DNA of 15,677 bases, from assembly GCA_009701115.1 (NCBI GenBank), contig WLKR01000010.1, positions 1-15,677 of the forward strand, given 5' to 3'. Positions 1 through 6,269 of this stretch are shown in pieces. Origin of the DNA: Actinomycetota bacterium. Lineage in GTDB: Bacteria; Actinomycetota; Acidimicrobiia; Acidimicrobiales; RAAP-2. The number at the start of each line of letters is the position of its first letter. The first letter of the stretch is position 1. The notes beneath the pieces were generated by a model that made no database searches, had not been told where the DNA came from, and was given only the letters and a program-made list of their open reading frames with translations. The position numbers and the translations under genes are program-made.

Positions 1-181
1 AGGGCGAGCGGGAGATAGAGCCATGCGATCCAGTGGCGGGAGCGTCGTTCCTGGAGACGTTGACTGCGCCTCTCCAACCGGCTTAGAGGGCGGTCTTCCA
101 CTCGAGCAATCTACTCCCCAAACGCTATTTTTCTGGGCTACCTGCGCGGACTACGGATTTCGTAGGAGTAGCGTTCACCCT
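1..181. other. Upstream region of the acyltransferase; possible end of an upstream gene
   Basis: No gene can be assigned firmly here. Frame 3 is open from the window edge to a TAG at 84-86 and could be the last 27 residues of an upstream + strand gene, but its third codon positions are less GC-rich than those of the neighbours. The acyltransferase frame is also open through this stretch, with an ATG at 23 preceded by GGGAG (10-14). The encoded peptide there has no acyltransferase character, so I treat it as probably untranslated leader. A perfect 5-bp stem with a 5-nt loop lies at 151-165, directly against the AGGAG at 164-168. Confidence 0.35.
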
Positions 182-1366
182 GTGCGGCTACTAAGTAAAA
201 CCAGTTCCACGTTCACCAAGTTACGTTCCAACGAATCGCGGACACTGCACGAGAGTTTCGACGCCAAGCACAACTCCTTGACACTGGCTCGATTCATTTT
301 CGCCTCACTCGTCGTGGTTAGCCATAGTTTTGCCCTGGGCGGCTATCACGCGAACTCTGACCCCTGGGCGACCTGGAGTAAGGGTCAAGCCGATCTCGGC
401 AATATTGCGGTCGAGGCCTTCTTCTTAATTTCCGGACTCCTCGTGGCGAAGAGTTATGACTCGGTGAGAGGCCCGGGCGAATTTCTCTTTCGTCGAGCCC
501 TTCGAATTCTGCCGGCGTTCTGGCTCGCCCTCATCGTCGGGGCGCTGGTCTTTGGGCCGATTGCGTGGTACCACGAGAACCATTCTCTCAGTGGCTACTT
601 TTCCGGGTCGGTCGTGGGTCCCTGGCACTACATCTACTCCAACGTGTTTGTTCAAATCCACCAATGGAATATCAATGGTCTCTTTGCGAGTACTCCCTTT
701 GGCCAAAATGCACCCGTGTCGTCCATCAACGGCTCACTGTGGACGCTGATTTTTGAGGCGAAGTGCTACATCATCCTGGCCATCCTGGGGGGCCTCGGAC
801 TGTTGCGGTATCGCAAGTTGGTCGTGGCGATCACACTCTTCTTTTTCGTCATGATGGTGATCCACTTCGTGAATCCCACATTGACAGTCAACATCATCCC
901 CTTCTTCTTTCCCATGGCGGTCAGCTCCTTCCCCTTCTTCTTTTTCGTGGGCGTTCTCTTTCACCTCTACGGTGACGCGATACCGATGAACTACCGCCTC
1001 GGGTTGGCCGCGTGGGTGGTGGTGGCCTACACCATGTTCTTCGGCGGCTGGACTGTCTTTGGACGACTGGCCTTTTGCTACGCCTTGCTATGGACCGTGC
1101 TCACTTTCTCGGCCCAGTGGTTCGAACGTTTCGGCGATCCGACCTACGGCACGTACGTCTTTGCCTTCCCGATTCAGATGATGCTGGCCGATTTTGGATT
1201 TAGTCAACTTGGTCGATGGAACAACAACCTCTACGGGGCGCTCTACATCGCCGTCAGCCTGGTGCTCTCGACCGCCATGGGCTACGCCAGTTGGCACCTA
1301 CTGGAAAAGCACGCCCTGCGGTTAAAGAAGCGTTGGCCGCAGCGCGCGGGGCAATCCGTAGCGTGA
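182..1366 (+). CDS. Acyltransferase family 3 (OafA/YrhL-like) membrane O-acyltransferase
   Basis: Integral-membrane acyltransferase expected to transfer acetyl or another acyl group onto a surface polysaccharide, lipid or exported metabolite. With the GTG start at 182 it is 394 residues. Family hallmarks appear in order: the first hydrophobic segment with the conserved His in VVVSHSFALGG (His about 48), then AVEAFFLISGLLVAKS (about 77-92), the arginine motif RRALRILPAFW (about 104-114), and NGSLWTLIFEAKCY (about 183-196) with its conserved Trp and Glu. Many further hydrophobic helices follow. Homology-like sequence begins near TLHESFDAKHNSL. GTG 182 is the closest start upstream, with AGGAG at 164-168 (a longish 13-nt spacer); ATG 23 is an alternative that adds 53 atypical residues. 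The next gene, a sulfotransferase, starts 26 nt downstream, so the two are probably co-transcribed and modify the same glycan. Acyl donor and acceptor cannot be read from the sequence. Confidence 0.85.
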   Translation: MRLLSKTSSTFTKLRSNESRTLHESFDAKHNSLTLARFIFASLVVVSHSFALGGYHANSDPWATWSKGQADLGNIAVEAFFLISGLLVAKSYDSVRGPGEFLFRRALRILPAFWLALIVGALVFGPIAWYHENHSLSGYFSGSVVGPWHYIYSNVFVQIHQWNINGLFASTPFGQNAPVSSINGSLWTLIFEAKCYIILAILGGLGLLRYRKLVVAITLFFFVMMVIHFVNPTLTVNIIPFFFPMAVSSFPFFFFVGVLFHLYGDAIPMNYRLGLAAWVVVAYTMFFGGWTVFGRLAFCYALLWTVLTFSAQWFERFGDPTYGTYVFAFPIQMMLADFGFSQLGRWNNNLYGALYIAVSLVLSTAMGYASWHLLEKHALRLKKRWPQRAGQSVA

Positions 1367-1392
1367 CCAACGCCAAGCGTTAGCGTTACCCC

Positions 1393-2202
1393 GTGCCAAT
1401 CGAGCCCGGAAAACATCTGATTTTTCACGTCGGTACCCATAAGACCGGTACGACCTCGGTCCAGACCATGATGGGGGCCCATCGGGAGTTCTTTGAGACC
1501 CAGGGCGTACTCTTCCCGTACGCCGGTCACGTCCGTAATGGTGGTCACCACAACATTGCGTGGGAACTAAACGGTGACGCCGGCTACGACCCGGCCCAGG
1601 GTTCCCTCGCCGACTTGGCCGTTGAACTCAATGCCACGTCTCACAAATCCGTACTGCTGAGTTCGGAAGACTTCGAGTTCTGGTATCTGCGCCCCGATCT
1701 CTTGGCGCAGATTAAAAGCGTGGCCGAAGAGGCCGGTTTCTCCGTGGATGTCCTGCTCGTTCTTCGTCCCGTTACCGAGTACGTCGAGAGCCTCTACAAG
1801 GAACTACTCAAGCACGGCCTCTCGGTCTCACGTACGTCCTTCGTGAAAACCATCGCCACGACCGGGGCCTACCCCTTTAAAGAACGCATCTACCGATTCG
1901 ATTACGCCGAAATGGTCTCCGGCTTTCAAGCGAGCTTCGGCCCGGAGCACGTCTACGTCTTGGAGTACGAAGCGGGTGACTCGAATACCCCCTTCTTCGC
2001 GGCCTGCGGCAAGCTCTTCGGCGCGCCAGTGCACCACATCGCCGTGTGGGGTCGCCAGAACCCCCGGCGCCCGCCACTGAGGTATCGACTGAAGCACCCG
2101 CTGAAGGGCCATCGCCGCGGCACGTTGAGCAAGTCGGAAGCCACTCTTATTCAAAAGCGTTTCACGACGCCCATCAGCGCCCTGGTCCGGGTGCCCGCTT
2201 AG
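1393..2202 (+). CDS. Sulfotransferase-like protein (PAPS-binding P-loop type)
   Basis: A 269-residue protein predicted to transfer sulfate from PAPS to a hydroxyl of a glycan or small molecule in the cytoplasm. The N-terminal 5'-phosphosulfate loop is clear: HVGTHKTGTTSVQ at residues 12-24, with Lys17 in the P-loop position. The 3'-phosphate-binding segment VLLVLRPVTEYVESLYK (about 120-136) supplies Arg125 and Ser133. This HxGxxKTGTTS form is common in bacterial sulfotransferase-like proteins encoded in polysaccharide clusters. The start is GTG at 1393, without a strong Shine-Dalgarno; it sits 26 nt after the acyltransferase stop, so translation may depend on the upstream gene. The C terminus is basic. 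The TAG stop at 2200-2202 overlaps the TAA of the convergent glycosyltransferase gene. The fold assignment is secure; the substrate is unknown. Confidence 0.8.
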   Translation: MPIEPGKHLIFHVGTHKTGTTSVQTMMGAHREFFETQGVLFPYAGHVRNGGHHNIAWELNGDAGYDPAQGSLADLAVELNATSHKSVLLSSEDFEFWYLRPDLLAQIKSVAEEAGFSVDVLLVLRPVTEYVESLYKELLKHGLSVSRTSFVKTIATTGAYPFKERIYRFDYAEMVSGFQASFGPEHVYVLEYEAGDSNTPFFAACGKLFGAPVHHIAVWGRQNPRRPPLRYRLKHPLKGHRRGTLSKSEATLIQKRFTTPISALVRVPA

Positions 2203-2221
2203 GCGCGAACGCTGTAGCGGG
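2194..2221. terminator. Nested inverted repeat across two convergent stop codons
   Basis: A 6-bp perfect stem (CCCGCT 2194-2199 with AGCGGG 2216-2221) encloses a second short stem (GGCG 2202-2205 with CGCT 2210-2213, one G-T pair) closed by a CGAA tetraloop. The stops of the sulfotransferase (+) and glycosyltransferase (-) both lie inside it. It could act as a bidirectional terminator or transcript-end stabiliser, but no T-rich tail is seen on either side, so intrinsic termination is unproven. Confidence 0.4.
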
Positions 2222-3818
2222 GCCCGACGAGTTCGAGTCTCGCGGGGCAGTAGGGGTCGTCAAAGGTGACACCCAGATTCCAGTACTGAATGAATCGGTA
2301 GTGATCATCTAGCGCTTCTTTGGTTCCCCGGGAGGCTTTGCCGATGTGGATGAGTTCCACGTAGGGGGTAAAGAGGGTTTCGTAGCCGGCCAGATTCATA
2401 CGGAGACAGACGTCAACGTCGTTAAAGGTGACGGCCAAGGTTTCGTCCATGCCGTTGACTTCATTCCACTTGCGACGCTCGAAGACCTGACAGGCACCAG
2501 TGACGGCCGCCACGTTGCGAATGGAGTTCACAAACTCATCGTCCCAGCCGTAGTTAACGCCCCGTTGGAGGTGCTGGGGGTAGGGAGCAATCGTGATGCC
2601 GTCGTGATCGGATGTTCCCTCGGCAGTAACCAGGCGCGGCCCCACGATGCCAACGTCAGGCAGGAGGGCGTAGCCCACGAGGGCGCTGAGCCACTCGGGG
2701 TCGGTAATGATGACGTCGTTATTAAGCGTCACGATGACTTCGGCCGCACTGGCGGCCACGCCACGGTTAATGATGCGCGCGTAGTTAAACGACCCCGGAC
2801 AGCTCGTTACCGCTACGTCGCCACTGTGGAGATACTCGAGCGTCGCTGGTTCGCTCGAGTCATTGTCGAGCACCACGATGCGGTAGTTCTCATACGTCGT
2901 GTTGGCGCGAACGGAAGCGATGCACTGTTGGAGTAAGTCCAGGCGGTCGCGGGTCGGAATCAAGATGTCGACGGTTGGCTGCGTCGCGGGCAGCGTGACG
3001 CGCCACTGGGCCCGACGCTGCGTGTCGGGAGTGACCGTGGCGGTGATACCTCGACGGACCAAGGCTCCTTCGAGAGCACCGAGTTCGAGGGAGGCTGGTG
3101 GTTGCGACCAGGAGAGCACCACGTTGGATCGGGCGAACGTCGCGCCACTCTCCACAAGGCGCAGCAGCAGATCGGGCAAGGCCGCTGCCCCGAGGGTGGG
3201 GTCAAGGCCGCCAGCGTTACGCCACACCTCGCGGCGAATGATGACCGAGCGACCGAGTTGGCTGTAGCTCAGCATGGTGTGAATGCCGGGTGCGCTCGGT
3301 GTGAGGTTTTCGTACCCGGGCGCTACTTCATCGCAGTAGACGACGTCGGCATTCTGCGGAGCACTGCGGACGAGCTCGCTCAAGCCGATGGGACAGGCAT
3401 TGGCGTCGTGTTGACCAATGGGGAAGATCCACGTGCCGTCCCCGGCCGTCTCCACTAGTTCGTTAGTCACTTCGATGCTCGCAGCACTGTCGCCGAGGAG
3501 GCCAAGGAGAGCCCCGCCTAGCTGTGGTGGCCGCTCTGGTGACCACGACTCGTTCAGACGGTTCGGCCAAGCTGTGGCGAGCGGGGACGTAGATGGTCCG
3601 AGAATTCGTCGGGCCCCGCGATAGCGAAGCGATCCGGGTGGGGCTAAACGCAGGGCGAATGCCGGACGCCCCAGGTTGTGCTGGATGTGCGCCTGGTGGG
3701 CCGACCAGAACTTCTGCGCTAGCTCAACGGACAACGCATCGGGATCGCCCGCGTTGTGACGTGTGGCCCTAATCACGACGATGACTCCGTGCTCCCCGTG
3801 GGCATAACTTGGGAGCAT
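2199..3818 (-). CDS. Family 2 glycosyltransferase, probably bi-domain
   Basis: A 539-residue GT-A fold glycosyltransferase likely to add a sugar, perhaps rhamnose, during surface polysaccharide assembly. The C-terminal half is a complete GT2 domain. PTVDILIPTRDRLDLL begins at about residue 281, VVLDND follows at about 315-320, and the DxD-like metal/nucleotide site is LNNDVIITDPEWL (about 365-377). TGACQVFERRKW (about 440-451), FNDVDVCLRMNLAGY (about 465-479) and ELIHIGKASRG (about 488-498) complete the pattern of large bacterial rhamnosyltransferase-like enzymes. The N-terminal half keeps traces of a second GT2 domain (ADVVYCDEV at about 157-165 resembles the usual YSDED site) but lacks an obvious opening IVxPxYN strand, so it is probably degenerate. 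The ATG at 3818 has no evident ribosome binding site. It is divergent from the acyl-CoA dehydrogenase and convergent with the sulfotransferase. The sugar is not determinable. Confidence 0.85.
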   Translation of the reverse strand: MLPSYAHGEHGVIVVIRATRHNAGDPDALSVELAQKFWSAHQAHIQHNLGRPAFALRLAPPGSLRYRGARRILGPSTSPLATAWPNRLNESWSPERPPQLGGALLGLLGDSAASIEVTNELVETAGDGTWIFPIGQHDANACPIGLSELVRSAPQNADVVYCDEVAPGYENLTPSAPGIHTMLSYSQLGRSVIIRREVWRNAGGLDPTLGAAALPDLLLRLVESGATFARSNVVLSWSQPPASLELGALEGALVRRGITATVTPDTQRRAQWRVTLPATQPTVDILIPTRDRLDLLQQCIASVRANTTYENYRIVVLDNDSSEPATLEYLHSGDVAVTSCPGSFNYARIINRGVAASAAEVIVTLNNDVIITDPEWLSALVGYALLPDVGIVGPRLVTAEGTSDHDGITIAPYPQHLQRGVNYGWDDEFVNSIRNVAAVTGACQVFERRKWNEVNGMDETLAVTFNDVDVCLRMNLAGYETLFTPYVELIHIGKASRGTKEALDDHYRFIQYWNLGVTFDDPYCPARLELVGPRYSVRA

Positions 3819-3923
3819 TCCATAGCGGAACTTTAGTAGCGGGCATCAGGCACGTCCCTGACGGCTCTCGCCTACATTAAGTTCTGGCATTAACAAGTGG
3901 GATTGACCCAGAGGAGACGGATT
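3819..3923. promoter_or_regulatory. Divergent intergenic region with short inverted repeat
   Basis: This 105-bp gap separates the left-going glycosyltransferase from the right-going acyl-CoA dehydrogenase and must hold any promoters for both. I see no convincing -35/-10 pair. An inverted repeat TCAGG (3846-3850), six-base spacer, CCTGA (3857-3861) could be a regulator half-site pair but is short enough to arise by chance. The only strong signal is the GAGGAG ribosome binding site at 3911-3916 serving the dehydrogenase. Confidence 0.3.
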
Positions 3924-5228
3924 ATGGCTTGGGACTTTGAAACTGACCCTGAATTTGAAGCACAATTGGTGTGGATGCGCTCCTTTGTCAAGGAAGAGAT
4001 TTTTCCGCTCGAAACACTCCGTCTGCCCTACGACGACGTCGTCAAGTTCATCAAGCCCCTCCAAGAGCAGGTCAAGGCCCGCGGTCTCTGGGCCGCCCAC
4101 CTGCCGGCCGAACTCGGCGGCATGGGTTTTGGTCAGGTCCGTCTTGGTCTCATGCACGAAATCCTGGGCCAGTCGCCCTACGCCCCACTGGTCTTTGGTA
4201 ACAACGCCCCCGACAGCGGTAACGCTGAACTGTTGGCCGCCGGTATGGAGATGACCGGTCGCGAAGATATTCGTGAGCGTTGGATGCAGCCCCTCCTCGA
4301 CGGCAAGATCCGTTCGGGCTTCTCCATGACCGAGCCCCACACGGCCGGTAGTGACCCCCGCCTCTTGAAGACCCTGGCCGTGCGTGACGGTGACGAGTGG
4401 GTCATCAATGGTCGCAAGTGGTACACGACCAACGGATCGGTTGCGAACATTCTCATCGTGATGGCCGTCACCAACCCCGACGTTCACCCCTACCAAGGCT
4501 CGTCGATGTTCGTGGTGCCCGTCACCACGCCGGGCGTCAAGATTCTCCGTGACGTTGGTGCCATGGACGACCCGCAAGTCGAGTACGGCCGCTTTGGTAA
4601 CCACGCCGAAATCCTCTACGAGGACGTGCGTATTCCGGCCGACCACTTGATCGGTCACGAGGGTTCTGGCTTCCAGCTGGCCCAAGCTCGTTTGGGGCCC
4701 GGCCGTATCCACCACTGCATGCGCTGGTTGGGTCAGAGTCAGCGGGCCTTCGACATGATGTGCGAGCGGGCCCTCAGTCGCTACACCCACGGTTCACTCC
4801 TCAGTGAGAAGCAGACGATTCAAAACTGGATCGCTGATTCGATGGCCGAGATGCACGCCGCTCGTTTGATGACGTTGCACGCCGCGTGGAAGATGGACCA
4901 GGTGGGGGCCTCGGCTTCACGCGTGGAGATCGCGATGATCAAGTACTACGGCGCGACCGTGTTGCACAACGTGATCGACCGTGCGCTCCAGACCTACGGT
5001 TCGCTGGGTTACTCCTCGGACATGCCGCTAGAGGCCATGTATCGTGCCGCTCGCGCCGCTCGCATTTATGACGGCCCAGACGAAGTGCACCGCCAGACTG
5101 TGGCGCGCCACGCCCTGAAGAACTACGCGCCGAGCGAGATTCCGACCGATCACATCCCGACCCGTCAGGCCGCCGCCCGGGACAAGTTTGCTGAAATGTT
5201 GGAGCTCTTCGAAATCCAGCAGGCGTAA
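3924..5228 (+). CDS. Acyl-CoA dehydrogenase family protein (ACAD10/11-like)
   Basis: FAD-dependent enzyme that introduces the alpha-beta double bond into an acyl-CoA, the first step of beta-oxidation-type pathways, passing electrons to electron-transfer flavoprotein. The 434-residue length fits the family. Visible signatures are SGFSMTEPHTAGSDP (131-145), contacting flavin and substrate; WVINGRKWYTTNGS (159-172); GHEGSGFQLAQARLGPGR in the C-terminal helical domain; and QTYGSLGYSSDMPLEAMYR near the end. At the usual catalytic-base position the motif reads ARIYDGPDEVHR (379-390), placing Asp383 where medium-chain enzymes have Glu; this DGPDEVH form is typical of the ACAD10/11-like branch. I chose ATG 3924 over an in-frame GTG at 3897 because GAGGAG at 3911-3916 sits 7 nt upstream and the protein then begins with the family's usual N-terminal helix. 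It stands alone on the + strand; chain-length preference is not evident. Confidence 0.93.
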   Translation: MAWDFETDPEFEAQLVWMRSFVKEEIFPLETLRLPYDDVVKFIKPLQEQVKARGLWAAHLPAELGGMGFGQVRLGLMHEILGQSPYAPLVFGNNAPDSGNAELLAAGMEMTGREDIRERWMQPLLDGKIRSGFSMTEPHTAGSDPRLLKTLAVRDGDEWVINGRKWYTTNGSVANILIVMAVTNPDVHPYQGSSMFVVPVTTPGVKILRDVGAMDDPQVEYGRFGNHAEILYEDVRIPADHLIGHEGSGFQLAQARLGPGRIHHCMRWLGQSQRAFDMMCERALSRYTHGSLLSEKQTIQNWIADSMAEMHAARLMTLHAAWKMDQVGASASRVEIAMIKYYGATVLHNVIDRALQTYGSLGYSSDMPLEAMYRAARAARIYDGPDEVHRQTVARHALKNYAPSEIPTDHIPTRQAAARDKFAEMLELFEIQQA

Positions 5229-5236
5229 CACACGCC
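5222..5236 (+). terminator. Small hairpin across the dehydrogenase stop codon
   Basis: GGCGT (5222-5226) pairs with ACGCC (5232-5236) around a 5-nt loop, and the TAA stop spans the first arm and loop. No T-tract follows, so an intrinsic terminator is doubtful; it may stabilise the transcript end. A longer-range GTCGGA (5250-5255)/TCCGAC (5281-5286) match lies downstream with a 25-nt loop. Confidence 0.25.
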
Positions 5237-5325
5237 GACGACACGTGGGGTCGGACTAGATCACCGGCACCACGGGTACTTCCGACGTCGTGTCCCTAAT
5301 TTCCACAAGGAAACAGGTGCATGAT

Positions 5326-5365
5326 TTGACAGCCCTGAGTATGGCCGTACAATGGACGTACGTAC
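5326..5365 (+). promoter_or_regulatory. Promoter and probable operator of the toxin-antitoxin locus
   Basis: TTGACA (5326-5331) and TACAAT (5348-5353) are separated by 16 nt, a near-consensus housekeeping promoter, predicting a start of transcription near 5360. GTAC occurs at 5347-5350, 5358-5361 and 5362-5365: the first two are 11 bp apart, about one helical turn, and the latter two form part of the overlapping palindromes ACGTACGT and GTACGTAC. Such symmetric repeats over the -10 and start region suit a dimeric ribbon-helix-helix antitoxin that represses its own promoter. Promoter strength is read directly; the operator role is inferred. Confidence 0.65.
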
Positions 5366-5378
5366 CAAAGGAGTACCC

Positions 5379-5660
5379 ATGGCCTCGAATACAAGAAAGC
5401 GAGACCACCGCTTGGAGGTCCGGACGACCGCAGAAGAACGGTCGCTGATCAACCAGGCCGTGGAGGTATCGCGTACCGACCTGACGTCATTTGCCCTTAC
5501 CGCCCTGCTCGAAGCCTCCCATCACGTCCTCGCTGATCGTTTGGAGTTCAGCCTCACACCCGCCCAGGCGGCAGAGTGGGATCGGCTTAATGCGATGCCG
5601 GCACGAGAACTACCGGGACTCCTCCGTCTGATGGAGCGCACGAGCCCTTTTAATTCGTAG
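5379..5660 (+). CDS. DUF1778-type ribbon-helix-helix antitoxin (TacA-like)
   Basis: A 93-residue protein predicted to neutralise the GNAT toxin encoded 2 nt downstream and to repress the shared promoter. The N-terminal part (about 7-45) has the ribbon-helix-helix pattern: basic strand RDHRLEVRTT, then two helices EERSLINQAVEVS and TDLTSFALTALLEASHHVL. The C-terminal stretch, FSLTPAQAAEWDRLNAMP followed by ELPGLLRLMERTSPF, matches the segment that wraps the toxin in DUF1778 antitoxins (Trp about 67, Leu/Met-rich end). The start is ATG 5379, with AAAGGAG at 5367-5373 five bases upstream. The earlier in-frame ATG at 5352 is rejected because it lies within the -10 box, before the predicted transcription start. 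Confidence in the pair comes from fold, size, order and spacing together. Confidence 0.85.
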   Translation: MASNTRKRDHRLEVRTTAEERSLINQAVEVSRTDLTSFALTALLEASHHVLADRLEFSLTPAQAAEWDRLNAMPARELPGLLRLMERTSPFNS

Positions 5661-5662
5661 TC

Positions 5663-6181
5663 GTGAGCTATCTGCCACCCCGGCCCCTCGAAGAGAGAGA
5701 CGACGTCGACAACTTTCATTCTCAATCGAATGAACAGACGTCGTGGTTAATTCGCCACGCGAAACAGTCGGCCGCATCGAACTCTACGAAAGTCTTCGTC
5801 GTAACACAAGAGAATGAACGCAACGTTGTGGCGTATTACGCCTGGACCATGGCACATCTGCATTTGTCCGATTCTCCCACTCGCCTGACAAAGGGTGCTG
5901 GGCGGTATCCGCAGCCAGTTGCGCTGCTGGCGCGACTGGCCGTCGATGATCGACACGTTGGGTACGGACTTGGCGCAGGCCTGCTGGCTGACGTCATCGC
6001 GCGCTTCATTCTCATTGGAGGAGAAATTGGGTGTCGAGGGTTGTTGATTCACGCCGAGAGCGAGGAGGCGCGACGGTTCTATATGCATCTTGTGCCGGAG
6101 TTGGAAACAAGCCCGACGGATCGACTTCACCTCGTTCTTCTTCTGAAAGATGCACAACAGACTCTGCGCCACCGGGCGTGA
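5663..6181 (+). CDS. GNAT-family toxin (TacT-like, probable tRNA acetyltransferase)
   Basis: A 172-residue GNAT acetyltransferase. In the TacT family these toxins use acetyl-CoA to acetylate the amino group of aminoacyl-tRNA and so block translation. The core signature is ALLARLAVDDRHVGYGLGAG (87-106): a beta-4 strand followed by the acetyl-CoA pyrophosphate loop R-x-x-G-x-G (Arg97, Gly100, Gly102). Near the end, SEEARRFYMHLVPEL (133-147) places Tyr140 in the position of the catalytic Tyr of TacT-type enzymes. The GTG start at 5663 is 2 nt after the antitoxin stop with no separate ribosome binding site, implying coupled translation that keeps toxin below antitoxin. Base composition looks less GC-rich than the flanking metabolic genes, consistent with horizontal acquisition. 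Target tRNA is unknown; a non-toxic GNAT is possible but unlikely next to a DUF1778 gene. Confidence 0.85.
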   Translation: MSYLPPRPLEERDDVDNFHSQSNEQTSWLIRHAKQSAASNSTKVFVVTQENERNVVAYYAWTMAHLHLSDSPTRLTKGAGRYPQPVALLARLAVDDRHVGYGLGAGLLADVIARFILIGGEIGCRGLLIHAESEEARRFYMHLVPELETSPTDRLHLVLLLKDAQQTLRHRA

Positions 6182-6198
6182 GCTGGCCCGGTTTAGTT
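6171..6198 (+). terminator. Probable terminator overlapping the GNAT gene end
   Basis: ACCGGGC (6171-6177) pairs perfectly with GCCCGGT (6186-6192) around an 8-nt loop, followed by a short T-rich run (6192-6198, interrupted by AG). The toxin TGA stop lies in the loop. The stem resembles an intrinsic terminator, though the T-tract is weak. Confidence 0.5.
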
Positions 6199-6208
6199 GA
6201 AAATGCAG

Positions 6209-6243
6209 TTATGCCCGACCACTTCTTGTTAGTGGGCGCATGG
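6209..6243 (-). terminator. Imperfect hairpin between convergent genes
   Basis: ATGC (6211-6214) pairs with GCAT (6238-6241), with further C-G pairs interrupted by bulges. Read on the - strand it follows the oxidoreductase gene and is followed by a short TTTT run (near 6200), so it may end the long leftward transcript. The pairing is imperfect. The rest of 6182-6269 shows nothing else. Confidence 0.25.
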
Positions 6244-6269
6244 GCGAACGAAAGTTGGCGGCCCGCTCG

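Noticed and set aside
130..200. Hairpin with a stem and short loop resembling a tRNA anticodon arm
   Set aside because: No matching acceptor, D or T-arm can be drawn around it, and the loop has 5 rather than 7 bases.
2346..2936. 196-codon open frame on the + strand
   Set aside because: It is antisense to the glycosyltransferase C-terminal domain, with no fold signature or ribosome binding site.
3846..4790. Long open frame of 314 codons on the - strand
   Set aside because: It lies opposite the acyl-CoA dehydrogenase, whose motifs are unmistakable. The His/Val/Gly-rich product has no domain pattern and is the usual antisense shadow in GC-rich DNA.
5352..5378. Upstream in-frame ATG for the antitoxin
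   Set aside because: It falls inside the -10 box and before the predicted transcription start. The ATG at 5379 has a well-spaced AAAGGAG.
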